Shown here piece by piece: positions 26,475 through 35,641 of a stretch of DNA of 64,000 nucleotides. The position numbers and the translations under genes were made by a program. Positions within the stretch are counted from its first letter, which is position 1. Each line of letters starts with the position of its first letter. The notes beneath the pieces were generated by a model, which did no database searches, was not told the origin of the DNA, and saw only the letters and a list, made by a program, of their open reading frames with translations. This DNA is from JBEVJK01 sp040510195 (lineage in GTDB: Bacteria > Pseudomonadota > Alphaproteobacteria > Rhizobiales > Rhizobiaceae), in assembly GCA_040510195.1 (NCBI GenBank), contig JBEVJK010000038.1, positions 62,001-126,000 of the forward strand, given 5' to 3'.

Positions 26475-27425
26475 ATGACGCGCGTGCACCGAGGCGACCA
26501 GGCCTTCGACTCCGATTCGCTGTACGGCACCGAGGTCGAGATGCCCTTCTCCGGCACGCGCAGCTTCATGCGCCGCCGGCTGTCGCGCGATCTGTCGGGC
26601 GTCGACTATGCGGTCATGGGCATTCCCTACGATCTCTCGACCTCCGGCCGTCCCGGGGCCCGGCTGGGCCCGGAGGCCCTGCGCCGGGCGACGTCCCAGC
26701 TGTCCTGGGGCGAGGTCTGGCCCTGGGGCTTCGACCCTTTCGACCGCCTGGCCGTCGTCGACTACGGCGATGTCCAGTACCAGCGCGGCCAGCCGCAGGA
26801 AATGCTGGAGGCGGTGCTCGCCCAGGCACGTGCGGCGCTTTCCGCCGGCAGCCGCCTGGTCGGGTTGGGCGGCGACCACCTGGTCACCTATCCCTTGCTC
26901 AAGGCGCATGCCGAAAAGCACGGGCCGCTGGCGCTGATCCAGTTCGATGCGCACCGCGATACGGCCAAGTCCAGCTTCCTCGACCACGGCTCCTTCGTGC
27001 GCTTCGCCATGGACGAAGGCCTGATCGATCCGCACCGTTCGATCCAGGTCGGCATCCGCACCTACTACGACCTCGATGACCCGATCACCGTTCTCCACCG
27101 GCCATGGATCCGCGAGAACGGCGTTGCGGCGCTGGTGGCCGAGATCGAACGCGTGACCGGCGGGCTGCCTTGCTACCTCACCTTCGACGTCGACTGCCTC
27201 GACCCCGCCTTCGCGCCCGGCACCGGCACGCCAGTCGTCGACGGGCTGTTGCCGCACGAGGTGATCGACACGATTCGCGCCCTGACCGGGCCGGACATTG
27301 TCGGCATGGACGTGGTGGAGCTGTCGCCGCCCTACGATCCGACGGAGGTCTCGGCGCTGCTCGGCGCTTCGGTGGTGCTGGAGCATCTGTGCGCCGTCGC
27401 CTCGCGGCGGCCGCCACGGGCATAG
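26475..27425 (+). CDS. speB: Agmatinase-like ureohydrolase
   Basis: 316 residues with GGAGGGCGG before the ATG. Both manganese motifs are intact: His135 in GGDHLV, Asp158-His160-Asp162 in FDAHRDT, and Asp238/Asp240 in FDVDCLDPAFAPGTGTP. The C-terminal half (VGIRTYYDLDD, NIVGMDVVE-like) is closest to SpeB agmatinases, although the usual DAHTD is DAHRD. Family members cleave urea from agmatine, arginine or guanidino acids. The racemase fusion gene starts four bases after its stop. Confidence 0.87.
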   Translation: MTRVHRGDQAFDSDSLYGTEVEMPFSGTRSFMRRRLSRDLSGVDYAVMGIPYDLSTSGRPGARLGPEALRRATSQLSWGEVWPWGFDPFDRLAVVDYGDVQYQRGQPQEMLEAVLAQARAALSAGSRLVGLGGDHLVTYPLLKAHAEKHGPLALIQFDAHRDTAKSSFLDHGSFVRFAMDEGLIDPHRSIQVGIRTYYDLDDPITVLHRPWIRENGVAALVAEIERVTGGLPCYLTFDVDCLDPAFAPGTGTPVVDGLLPHEVIDTIRALTGPDIVGMDVVELSPPYDPTEVSALLGASVVLEHLCAVASRRPPRA

Positions 27426-27429
27426 CCGC

Positions 27430-29166
27430 ATGCCGGGGCCATCCGTCATCATCGACCTCGACGCCATCGCCGACAACACGCGCCGCGTCGTCGAGGCCCT
27501 GGCGCCCGACGGGGTTGGCGTATACGGCGTCACCAAGGCGGCCTGCGGCTCGCCGCTGGTGGCGCGCGCCATGCTGCGCGGCGGCGCCGCGGGTCTGGCG
27601 GACTCGCGCCTCGACAATGTGCAGCGGCTTCGAAACAGCGGCATTTCCGCGCCCGTGATGATGCTGCGCATTCCTTCCGTCAGCGAGGCGACGGAGGTGG
27701 TACGGCTCTGCGACGTCAGCCTGAACTCGGAAGCCGCGGTGCTCGACGCGCTGGCCGAGGCGGCGGCCGAGCAGGGGATCGTGCATGCCGTGATCCTCAT
27801 GCTCGAAATGGGCGACCGGCGCGAAGGCGTGCCGCCGGAGGAGCTGATGCCGCTCGCCCACACTGCGATGCGGGAGCCGTCGCTCAGGCTGGCCGGGGTC
27901 GGCGCCAACTTCATGTGCGCCAGCGGCGTGATGCCGACCGCCGAGAAGCTTTCCCGCCTGGTCCGCCTGGCCGACGACGTCGAGCAGCGTTTCGGCGTGC
28001 GGCTCGACCAGGTCTCGGGCGGCAATTCCGCCAACCTGGCGCTGATGGAGGCCGAAGGGGTGCGCATGCCGGCCCGGCTCGACCATCTGCGCATCGGTTC
28101 GGCCATCCTGCGCGGCGAGAACAGCATCACGGGCGGCACGCTTTCCGGCTATGTCGAAGGCGCTTTCACGCTCGAAGCGGAGTTGGTGGAGATCAAGACC
28201 AAGCCGTCCCTCCCGGATGGCGAGACAGGTCCCGACGCTTTCGGCAATCGCCTCACCTTCGTCGACCGCGGCGCGCGGCTGCGCGGCATCGTCAATCTCG
28301 GCCGCGTCGACATCCGGCCCGAAGGCCTGCATGCCCGCCATAGCAACGTCGAGGTCGTCACCGCGTCAAGCGACCATTTGATCGTCGACATCACCGAGGC
28401 GAAGAAATTCGCGGTCGGCGACGCGATCCGCTTCGACATGGACTATGGCGCGCTGGTGCAGGCGATGCTGTCGCCCTATATCGACAAGCACCTCGCCGGC
28501 CGCGAGAGCATCGCGCCGCGGCCGACGGCGCTGCGCCTCGTCGCGGCGCCGGCGCTGCACGATCGCGAGGAGACGCGCGCCTTCCTCGCCAGCGTCGGCG
28601 AGTTGGGCCTTGAGATCAAGCGCGACGGCTTTCCCGAACCTGCTGACCTGCCGCTTTGGATCCTCCCAGGCCGCGACGGGATCGGCGCGCTGCTCGCGAC
28701 GGCCGACGTCGAGGCGGTCGAGCCAGGCCTCCTGTGGATGGACTCCGAGCCGGGCGACATCGGCGCCGTCGAGGTGCCCGAATCCACCGCCCTGCTCGGC
28801 CTGCGCAGCGCGACCCGCGAGCAGGCGCGCATCGTCGCCGCCCGCAAGATCCTCGCCTACACGATGGAGGACGTCGACCTGCTCGGCATCCGCGAGACGA
28901 CCCGCCGCGCCATCCAGCGCGTCACCTTCACCACCGACGGCTTCGCTTTGGTGCTGCATGCCTCGGTGGCGCGCGGCATGGCGGCCGACCCGCGCGAGGC
29001 CGGGCTGAGCTATCGCGAATGCTCGACGGTGATGGAGCGCATTGCGGCCAGCGAGGAGTTGAGGGCGATCGTGCTGTCGGGCCTGGGCGAGGCACCGGAC
29101 CCGGCCGCGCTGGAGACCGCCTTCGGCTATCTCTTGAGCGCGCTCGGCAAGCGCATCCTGGCCTGA
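27430..29166 (+). CDS. Ornithine racemase fused to a degenerate arginase-like domain
   Basis: 578 residues. Residues 1 to about 358 form a fold type III PLP enzyme very like ornithine racemase: PLP Lys36 in GVTKAACG, ADSRLDN, MLRIPSVSE, SLNSE, LMLEMGDRREG and the closing YGALVQAMLSPYID. Residues about 365-578 follow arginase/agmatinase in order but have lost the metal ligands: the GGDH position is GRDG (414-417), DAHAD is DSEPGD (438-443), and DxDxxDP is HASVARG (510-516). The late GLSYRE motif, the GLR element and the AYTMEDVDLLGI helix remain. So the second half should be a non-catalytic or regulatory pseudo-enzyme. Neighbours are a live ureohydrolase and DauA. Confidence 0.85.
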   Translation: MPGPSVIIDLDAIADNTRRVVEALAPDGVGVYGVTKAACGSPLVARAMLRGGAAGLADSRLDNVQRLRNSGISAPVMMLRIPSVSEATEVVRLCDVSLNSEAAVLDALAEAAAEQGIVHAVILMLEMGDRREGVPPEELMPLAHTAMREPSLRLAGVGANFMCASGVMPTAEKLSRLVRLADDVEQRFGVRLDQVSGGNSANLALMEAEGVRMPARLDHLRIGSAILRGENSITGGTLSGYVEGAFTLEAELVEIKTKPSLPDGETGPDAFGNRLTFVDRGARLRGIVNLGRVDIRPEGLHARHSNVEVVTASSDHLIVDITEAKKFAVGDAIRFDMDYGALVQAMLSPYIDKHLAGRESIAPRPTALRLVAAPALHDREETRAFLASVGELGLEIKRDGFPEPADLPLWILPGRDGIGALLATADVEAVEPGLLWMDSEPGDIGAVEVPESTALLGLRSATREQARIVAARKILAYTMEDVDLLGIRETTRRAIQRVTFTTDGFALVLHASVARGMAADPREAGLSYRECSTVMERIAASEELRAIVLSGLGEAPDPAALETAFGYLLSALGKRILA

Positions 29167-29185
29167 GGGGGGAGGGAAGAACGGC

Positions 29186-30322
29186 ATGAGCGGCACGCGC
29201 TTCGACATCGCAGTGATCGGCGGCGGCATAGCCGGCCTCTCCTGCGCCTATTTCGCCAGCCCGCAACGCTCCGTCGTCGTGCTCGAGCGCGAGACCGCGC
29301 TGGGCTATCATTCCAGCGGCCGCTCGGCCGCCGAGTTCGCCTTCCGCTTCCACGGGCCGATGGTCGGCCGGCTGGCGGCGGCGAGCTTCGATTTCCTGAC
29401 TGCGCCACCGCCGGGCTTCAGCGAGGTCGCCTTGCTCAAGCGCCGCGGCAACCTGTTGATCGCCGACACGGAGAAGGCAGCGCGTCTGGCAGAGGTCTTT
29501 GCGGCCGAATCCGCTGCGGCTCCGGGACTCGAGCGCCTGACCGTAGACCAGGCGCTGGAACGCGCCCCGATCCTCAACCGCGACTATGTGGTCGATGCGT
29601 TCTTCGATCCGGACTGCTGGGACATCGAGGCCGAAAACCTCTTGCAGGGCTTTGCCAAAGGCACGCGTGGCAGCGGCGGCGAGATCCGGACCGGCAGCGA
29701 AACGTTTGCTGCGGGTCGCGACGGCGACGAATGGGTGCTCGAGACGAATTCCGGCGAGGTGCGGGCCGCCACCGTCGTCGATGCGGCCGGCGCCTGGGCC
29801 GATGCAACGGCGGCGCTGCTTGGCGCCGCCCCGATCGGCATCGTCCCCTACCGCCGCACCGCGGTGACCGTCGATGCGCCTGACGGCATCGATGTCGGCA
29901 GCCTGCCGGAGATCTGCGAGATCGACGAGGTCTTCTACATCAAGCCGGAGGCAGGTCGGCTCCTGGTCTCGCCGGCCGACGCCACCGAGAGCCCGCCTTG
30001 CGATGCGCAGCCCGAGGAGATCGACGTTGCCTATGCCGCCTGGTACCTCGAGCAGGCGACGACGGTCCCGGTGAGCCGCATCGCCCACCGCTGGGCCGGG
30101 CTGCGCAGCTTCGCGGCCGACCGCTTGCCGGTGGTGGGGTTCTCAGGCTCCGTCGAGGGGCTGTTCTGGCTGGCGGGGCAGGGCGGGTTCGGCATCCAGA
30201 CCGCCCCGGCGCTCGGCCGGCTGGCTGCCGATCTGCTGACAGGAGCACAGCCGGCGAGGGAGCTGATCGCCCATGGCGTGAACCCAGCGACCTTCGCTCC
30301 CGGCCGGCTGGAGCGGGCCTGA
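29186..30322 (+). CDS. dauA: D-arginine dehydrogenase-like FAD oxidoreductase
   Basis: 378 residues; GGGAGGGAA precedes the ATG. DAO-type flavoprotein with dinucleotide motif VIGGGIAGLS (about 9-18). Many stretches resemble Pseudomonas aeruginosa DauA: GYHSSGRSAAEF, YIKPEAGRLLVSPADA, HRWAGLRSFAADR and FWLAGQGGFGIQT. DauA oxidises basic D-amino acids to 2-oxo acids and passes electrons to a quinone or dye rather than oxygen. Directly after an ornithine racemase homologue, D-ornithine or D-arginine is the natural candidate substrate. Confidence 0.85.
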   Translation: MSGTRFDIAVIGGGIAGLSCAYFASPQRSVVVLERETALGYHSSGRSAAEFAFRFHGPMVGRLAAASFDFLTAPPPGFSEVALLKRRGNLLIADTEKAARLAEVFAAESAAAPGLERLTVDQALERAPILNRDYVVDAFFDPDCWDIEAENLLQGFAKGTRGSGGEIRTGSETFAAGRDGDEWVLETNSGEVRAATVVDAAGAWADATAALLGAAPIGIVPYRRTAVTVDAPDGIDVGSLPEICEIDEVFYIKPEAGRLLVSPADATESPPCDAQPEEIDVAYAAWYLEQATTVPVSRIAHRWAGLRSFAADRLPVVGFSGSVEGLFWLAGQGGFGIQTAPALGRLAADLLTGAQPARELIAHGVNPATFAPGRLERA

Positions 30323-30328
30323 CCGTCG

Positions 30329-30365
30329 AAAAAACGACCGGTCAGCCAAGGGGGCTGCCGGTCGT
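30329..30365 (-). terminator. Rho-independent terminator, minus strand
   Basis: Hairpin ACGACCGG(T)CAGCC / GGCTGCCGGTCGT at 30334-30365 with one bulged base and a short loop. Read on the minus strand it is followed by six T residues (30334 down to 30329). It would end transcripts coming from fpr, about 400 bases upstream on that strand. For dauA on the plus strand the hairpin lacks a T-run but may still slow polymerase. Confidence 0.7.
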
Positions 30366-30763
30366 GAAGGCGGAGTGCTACGAGGCAATGGATAGGCCCT
30401 TGAGAGTGCCGCCGCACTGGCGCGGCGCGCCAGAATACTCGCCGAGGGTGCCAAACCGCAAAAGCTCGACCGCGCCGGCAAGCGAAGCGATCGGCAAAGG
30501 GGACCCGGCGAGGCGGCGCAATGCATCGCCGGGTCCAGAGCCGAAGTCAGAGAGTGTGAACTCCGGCATGTCAGCAAGGTCGATGGGAACGGGCGGGTGA
30601 CCGCGCCGCCGACTCAAGATGGACGAGGGCAGGAAATGTGCACGCATCGCGGGCATCCAGCCAGACGACACGCCAGGATTGGCGGCTCAGGCCAGCATTT
30701 TGGCGCGAGCGGCAAGTCGAAAAAGTGAAGAGGGATCGGTCGTGGTTGGATCGAGGCGAGCGC
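30366..30763 (+). other. Gene-free stretch between dauA and fpr
   Basis: About 400 bases between convergent genes. A minus-strand open frame of 97 codons covers part of it, but its product has no recognisable motif and no good ribosome-binding site, so it is not called. No repeat was seen besides the terminator at the left edge. It is probably the 3' untranslated region of fpr. Confidence 0.5.
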
Positions 30764-31588
30764 TCAGTCCACGAAGGCCTTCTCGACCACGAAATCGGCG
30801 GGTGCGGCGTTGGAGCCTTCGGTGAAGCCGGCCGCTTCGACCAGCGCCCGCACGTCCTTGAGCATTCCCATCGAGCCGCAGATCATCACCCGGTCGGTGG
30901 ACGGATCGAGTGGCGCAACGCAGAGATCGGCGTAGAGCTTGCCGCTCTCCATGAGCCGCGTGATGCGACCCATGCGAGACGAAATCTCGCGCGTGGTCGT
31001 CGAGTAGAGCGTCAGCCGGCCATTGGCCAGTTCGCCGATCAACGGGTCGTTCGCCGACTGCTCGAACAGCGTCTCGCCGTAGGACAGCTCGGCATGGTCG
31101 CGGCAGGTGTGGGTGAGGATGACGTCCTCGAACTTCTCGTATGTCTCGGGGTCGCGCACCAGGCTGGCGAAGGGCGCAATCCCGGTCCCGGTCGAGATCA
31201 GGAAGAGGCGCTTGGCCGGCGTCAGCGCGTCGAGCACCAGCGTACCGGTCGACTTCTGGCGCAAGAGCACCGTGTCGCCCGGCACGATCTGCTGCAGGGC
31301 CGAGGTGAGCGGCCCGTCGGGCACCTTGATGGAGAAGAATTCGAGCTCGTCGTCCCAGGCCGGGCTGGCGATCGAATAGGCGCGGAACACCGGCTTCTCG
31401 GCGGTGGGCAGCCCGATCATCACGAACTCGCCGGAGCGAAAACGGAAGGATTGCGGCCGCGTGATGCGGAACGAGAACAGCCGATCCGTGTAGTGACGCA
31501 CCGAAACCACCGTCTCGGCATGGACATTCGCCGGGATCGGGAATTTGATGCGCTCGGATTCGCTGACCTTGAGAGCACTGACGGACAT
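30764..31588 (-). CDS. fpr: Ferredoxin/flavodoxin-NADP+ reductase
   Basis: 274 residues from the ATG at 31588; the longer frame upstream lacks support. FAD site RAYSIASP (about 68-75), pyrophosphate region STGTGIAPFASL, NADP part ICGSMGMLKDV and the C-terminal VEKAFVD typical of bacterial subclass I Fpr. The enzyme moves electrons between NADPH and ferredoxin or flavodoxin. Beside an operon for an iron-sulfur reductase and a molybdenum hydroxylase it could supply or drain their electrons, but Fpr is also a housekeeping and oxidative-stress gene. Confidence 0.92.
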   Translation of the reverse strand: MSVSALKVSESERIKFPIPANVHAETVVSVRHYTDRLFSFRITRPQSFRFRSGEFVMIGLPTAEKPVFRAYSIASPAWDDELEFFSIKVPDGPLTSALQQIVPGDTVLLRQKSTGTLVLDALTPAKRLFLISTGTGIAPFASLVRDPETYEKFEDVILTHTCRDHAELSYGETLFEQSANDPLIGELANGRLTLYSTTTREISSRMGRITRLMESGKLYADLCVAPLDPSTDRVMICGSMGMLKDVRALVEAAGFTEGSNAAPADFVVEKAFVD

Positions 31589-31697
31589 GAAGCGGGCACT
31601 TCCGTTTTTGGCACAGACCGAGCCGGACCACACTCCGGAGCGAGGGAGCTCCGGCGCGTCGGAAACCGACCTGGGCATGGGAGTCTTGCTTGCGAAA

Positions 31698-31717
31698 ATT
31701 ATTAGTATACAAATGAA
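31698..31717 (+). promoter_or_regulatory. Imperfect palindrome between fpr and hyuA (candidate MarR operator)
   Basis: ATTATTAGTATACAAATGAA; the core ATTnGTATACnAAT (31701-31714) is symmetric apart from one base pair. The 15-base word TT[A/C]GTAT[A/G]CAAATGA is also found at 43092-43106, over the promoter of the molybdenum hydroxylase operon. It sits in the 207-bp gap shared by fpr (minus) and hyuA (plus), 79 bases before hyuA. TTGACG at 31723-31728 on the minus strand could be a -35 box for fpr. Confidence 0.6.
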
Positions 31718-31795
31718 TCTGGCGTCAAGGCAGGGGCGGGAAACGCCTTTCCAAACTCTGGTAAGTCCCTAGGTTGGGCGTTTCGGGAAGAGTGC

Positions 31796-33865
31796 ATGGT
31801 TGAGAATGTTCGCGCTGCTGCCGGGGGCGTGGTCGCCGGGATCGACGTGGGGGGCACCTTCACCGATCTGATCCTGGTCGACGGTCGCGACAGCCGCGTC
31901 ATGATCGCCAAGACGCTGACGACGCCGGAGAACCAGGCCTTCGGCGTCATGGCGGCGCTGGCCGAGACCTCCTTTCCCATCGGCGAGATCGACCTCGTCG
32001 TCCACGGCACGACGACCACCACCAACGCGCTTCTCGAACGCCGACTGGCACGCACCGGGATGATCACCACGCGCGGCTTTCGCGACGTCATCGAGCTCGG
32101 CCGTCGCACGCGCCCGCAACCCTACGGCATGACGGGGACTTTCATGCCGGTCATCCCACGCGACCTGCGGCTCGAGGTCACCGAGCGGATCGAAGCCGGC
32201 GGCGGCGTGCGCACGCCGCTCGACGAGAACGAGGTGCGGGAGGCGGTGGCCGTGCTGAAGGCCGCCGGCTGCGAGTCGCTGGTCATCCATTTCCTGCACT
32301 CCTACGCCAACCCCGCCCATGAGCGTCGTGCCGCCGAGATCGCCGCCGAGACCTGGCCCAACGACCACATCACCGTCGGCCATGCGCTCTTGTCGGAGGC
32401 GCGCGAATTCGAGCGCGGCGTCACCGCCGCCGTCAATGCCGCCGTGCAGCCCGTGCTGAAGCGCTATGTCGAGCGGCTCGGCCGCGAGCTCGCCGGCAGC
32501 GGCTACCGACGCGACTACCTGGTGATGAACGGCAATGGCGGCATGATTTCCGCTGGCCGCGTCTCTCGCGAGGCGGCCAAGACGGTGATGTCGGGGCCAG
32601 CGTCGGGGGTGATTGCGGCTGCCTATGCAGGCAAGCGGGCCGGCCACCTCAACTTGGTCACCTACGACATGGGCGGCACGTCGACCGACGTGGCGCTGAT
32701 CCGCAACGCCGAGCCTTCGGTCTCCAACGAGATCGAGCTCGAATATGCGATGCCGATCCACGTTCCCATGGTCGAGGTGCAGACGGTGGGGGCGGGCGGC
32801 GGCTCCATCGCGCGCGTCGATGCCGCCGGCCTGATCCAGATCGGACCCGACAGCGCCGGCGCCGACCCAGGCCCGATCTGCTACGGCCGCGGCGGCACCG
32901 AGCCCACCATCACCGACGCCAACCTGCTGCTCGGCCGCCTCGACCAGCGGCGCCTGCTCGCCATCGGCAGCCCGGTTCCGCTGGATGACGTCCGCGCGGT
33001 CTTTGCCGAGCGCATCGGCACCCCTGCCGGCCTCGACGCCATTGCCGCCGCGGGTGCCGTGATCCGCCTTGCCAACTTGAGAATGGCAGGAGCCATACGG
33101 ATGGTTTCGGTAGCGAAAGGACATGACCCTCGGGACTTTGCGTTGTTTGCTTTCGGCGGCGCCGGTCCGCTGCACGCCACCGCGCTCGCCCGCGAGCTGG
33201 GGCTTCCCAAGGTTCTGGTGCCCGCCCGCCCGGGCATCACCAACGCGCTTGGCTGCGTCGTCGCCGATCTCCGCCACGACTTCGTCAACACACTGAACCA
33301 GCCGGTGATGGAGCTCGACACCAATGCGGTCGAGGCCATCTTCGAGGCGCATCGGCGCGACGGTATGGCGATGGTCGCCGCCGAGGCGGTCGAGCCGCGC
33401 GAGATCCGCACCGTCCACTCGGCCGATATGCAGTTCGTCGGCCAGACCCACCTTCTCAACGTCCCGTTACCCGGCCCGGAAGTCGACCGTCGCACCTTGC
33501 AGGAGCTGTTCGAGAAGGCCTATTTCGCCCGTTTCAAGGTCGAGCTGCCGGAGATCCGCGCCAATTTGGTCAACCTCAACACCTCCGTGATCGGCGTGCG
33601 CCAGCCGGCCGATCTGTCGCGGCTGATCGATCCGGATCGCCGTGCCGACACGCTTGCCGCAGCACTCAGCGAGACGCGGCCCGTCTGGTTCGGCGGCCAG
33701 TGGCGGGAAACGCCGATTTACGACCGCGAGCGCCTGCCGCTCGATGCCGTCATCGAAGGCCCGGCGGTGCTCGAACAGTTCGATGCCACCACGGTGATCG
33801 AACCCTCGGACCGTGCCGCGTCCGACGCCGACGGCAACATTCTCATCGCCATCGGCAGGGGCTGA
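31796..33865 (+). CDS. hyuA: Hydantoinase/oxoprolinase subunit A
   Basis: 689 residues, usual length. ATPase-type motifs: phosphate loop GIDVGGTFTDL (about 15-25), VHGTTTTTNALLER, and YDMGGTSTDVAL (about 290); AFGGAGPLHA lies near 445. The C-terminal third is the hydantoinase A C-domain. HyuA uses ATP to activate a lactam or imide ring for hydrolysis and works with HyuB, two bases downstream. Substrates in the family include N-methylhydantoin, 5-oxoproline, caprolactam and acetone (carboxylases). Here the neighbouring ring-hydroxylating and ring-reducing genes point to a heterocyclic lactam. Confidence 0.88.
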   Translation: MVENVRAAAGGVVAGIDVGGTFTDLILVDGRDSRVMIAKTLTTPENQAFGVMAALAETSFPIGEIDLVVHGTTTTTNALLERRLARTGMITTRGFRDVIELGRRTRPQPYGMTGTFMPVIPRDLRLEVTERIEAGGGVRTPLDENEVREAVAVLKAAGCESLVIHFLHSYANPAHERRAAEIAAETWPNDHITVGHALLSEAREFERGVTAAVNAAVQPVLKRYVERLGRELAGSGYRRDYLVMNGNGGMISAGRVSREAAKTVMSGPASGVIAAAYAGKRAGHLNLVTYDMGGTSTDVALIRNAEPSVSNEIELEYAMPIHVPMVEVQTVGAGGGSIARVDAAGLIQIGPDSAGADPGPICYGRGGTEPTITDANLLLGRLDQRRLLAIGSPVPLDDVRAVFAERIGTPAGLDAIAAAGAVIRLANLRMAGAIRMVSVAKGHDPRDFALFAFGGAGPLHATALARELGLPKVLVPARPGITNALGCVVADLRHDFVNTLNQPVMELDTNAVEAIFEAHRRDGMAMVAAEAVEPREIRTVHSADMQFVGQTHLLNVPLPGPEVDRRTLQELFEKAYFARFKVELPEIRANLVNLNTSVIGVRQPADLSRLIDPDRRADTLAAALSETRPVWFGGQWRETPIYDRERLPLDAVIEGPAVLEQFDATTVIEPSDRAASDADGNILIAIGRG

Positions 33866-33867
33866 CC

Positions 33868-35634
33868 ATGGCAGCGCTCGACTCCATCACCTTGTCGGTC
33901 ATCCAGGCGGCTCTGCAGCAGGTCTGCGACGAGATGGACCTGACCTTCTCGCGCGCCGCCTTCTCGCCCGTCATCGCCGAGGCGAACGACCGCTCCGACG
34001 GCATCTATGCCGCCGAGGACGGGGCGCTGATCGCCCAAGGCTCCGGCGGCCTGCCGGTCTTCGTCGGCGTGATGCAATATTCGACCCGCGTGCTGATCGA
34101 GATGATCCGCGACGGCCGCTGCCGGCCGCCCGAGCCCGGCGACATCTACATCGTCAACGACCCCTATCTCGGCGGCACGCATCTGATGGACGTGCGCTTC
34201 GTCATGCCGGTCTACCGGACCGGGCGGCTCTTCTGCTGGCTGTCCAACACCGGCCACTGGCCGGATATCGGCGGCTCCGTGCCCGGCGGCTTCTCGGCCT
34301 CGGCCACCTCCGTCGAGCAGGAGGGGCTGAGGCTCCCCCCGGTCAAGCTCTTCAAGCGCGGCACGCTCGACAGCGAGATCCTGGCGATCATCTCCTCCAA
34401 CATCCGCATCGCCGACCAGCGGATCGGCGACATCCGCGCCCAGGCTGCCGCGCTGATGGTGGGTCAGGATCGCCTCGTCGCGGTCCTCGACCGCTATGGC
34501 GAGGAGACGGTGACGGCGGCGATCGCCGAATTGCGACGCCGCGCAGCCGCCCAGATGCGGGCCCACATCGCCGAGATCCCCGCCGGCGTCTACAAGTCCC
34601 GCGCCATCGTCGATTCCGATGGCGTCGTCGACGCGCCGCTCACCATCCACCTTGCGGTGGAGAAGATGCCCGACGACACGCTGACCTTCGATTTCGCTGG
34701 CTCCAGCCCGCCTTGCGCGGGTCCGATGAACAGCGTCCTCGCCACCACGCTGTCGTCGGTCTACCTGGCGATGCGCCACATCTTCCCCGACGTGCCGATC
34801 AGCGCCGGCGCCTTCGAGCCGCTGATCGTCCGCGAGCCGCGCGGCACCTTTCTCGACGCTCGCTATCCGCGTCCCGTCTCGGGCTGCGCCGCCGAAGTCT
34901 CGCAACGCATCGCCGAGGCCGTCTTCGCCGCGCTGGTGCAGGCCCTGCCGCGCGCCGTGACGGCGGCGCCGGCCGGCTCCAGCGGCAATTTCGCGCTCGG
35001 CGGGCGCGACCCGGCACGCCGCCGCGACTATGTCATGTACCAGCTCTCCGGCGGCGGCTACGGCGGCAATTTCCATCATGATGGGCTGACCAACGGGTGC
35101 TCGACCATCGGCATCTCCAAGTCGCCGCCGGTGGAGGTGATGGAGCAGGCCTATCCCGTGCTCTACCGCCACTATGCCCTGCGCGAGGGATCTGGCGGTG
35201 CCGGCCTGCACCGCGGCGGATTCGGCCTCGCCTACGAGGTCGAGCTGCTGCGCGGCGAGGCGCGCGCCTCCTTCGTCATGGACCATGGCCGCGTCGGCCC
35301 GCAGGGCGCGCTGGGCGGCGCCGACGGCGCCGTCAACACCGTCACCGTCTACCGCAACGGCGCGGCGCACGTGCCGCCGCATCTGTCGAAGGAACAGGAT
35401 ATCCCGCTGCGGGCGGGCGACCGCGTCGCCGTCGCTACGCCCGGCGGCGGCGGCTATGGCGATCCGCTGGAGCGCGACCCGGCGCTCGTGCTGGCCGACG
35501 TCCGCCTCGGCTACTACACCGCGGAGGCGGCGCGAACGCTGTTTGGCGTCGTGCTGGTCGCCCGCGGGGACGGCCTGGCAGTCGACCGGCAGGCGACGGC
35601 GGCGCAGCGCGCCGCGGCAGCTCCCGGAAAATAG
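33868..35634 (+). CDS. hyuB: Hydantoinase/oxoprolinase subunit B
   Basis: 588 residues from the ATG at 33868, two bases after the hyuA stop. Hydantoinase B domain throughout: FSRAAFSPVIAEANDRSDGIY, NDPYLGGTHLMD, HWPDIGGSVPGG, and a C-terminal GGGGYGDPLERDP. It forms the hydrolytic complex with HyuA. The N-terminal frame extends upstream into hyuA, but only the part from the ATG matches the family. Confidence 0.88.
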   Translation: MAALDSITLSVIQAALQQVCDEMDLTFSRAAFSPVIAEANDRSDGIYAAEDGALIAQGSGGLPVFVGVMQYSTRVLIEMIRDGRCRPPEPGDIYIVNDPYLGGTHLMDVRFVMPVYRTGRLFCWLSNTGHWPDIGGSVPGGFSASATSVEQEGLRLPPVKLFKRGTLDSEILAIISSNIRIADQRIGDIRAQAAALMVGQDRLVAVLDRYGEETVTAAIAELRRRAAAQMRAHIAEIPAGVYKSRAIVDSDGVVDAPLTIHLAVEKMPDDTLTFDFAGSSPPCAGPMNSVLATTLSSVYLAMRHIFPDVPISAGAFEPLIVREPRGTFLDARYPRPVSGCAAEVSQRIAEAVFAALVQALPRAVTAAPAGSSGNFALGGRDPARRRDYVMYQLSGGGYGGNFHHDGLTNGCSTIGISKSPPVEVMEQAYPVLYRHYALREGSGGAGLHRGGFGLAYEVELLRGEARASFVMDHGRVGPQGALGGADGAVNTVTVYRNGAAHVPPHLSKEQDIPLRAGDRVAVATPGGGGYGDPLERDPALVLADVRLGYYTAEAARTLFGVVLVARGDGLAVDRQATAAQRAAAAPGK

Positions 35635-35641
35635 CGTCTCG

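Noticed and set aside
25107..28139. Minus-strand open frame of about 1000 codons opposite the MATE, ureohydrolase and racemase genes
   Set aside because: It is antisense to three well-supported genes, its product is a low-complexity Arg/Gly/Asp/His-rich chain without motifs, and such frames arise from third-position GC bias.
30378..30671. 97-codon minus-strand frame between dauA and fpr
   Set aside because: No recognisable motif, no good ribosome-binding site, and it would sit in the 3' region of fpr ahead of the terminator.
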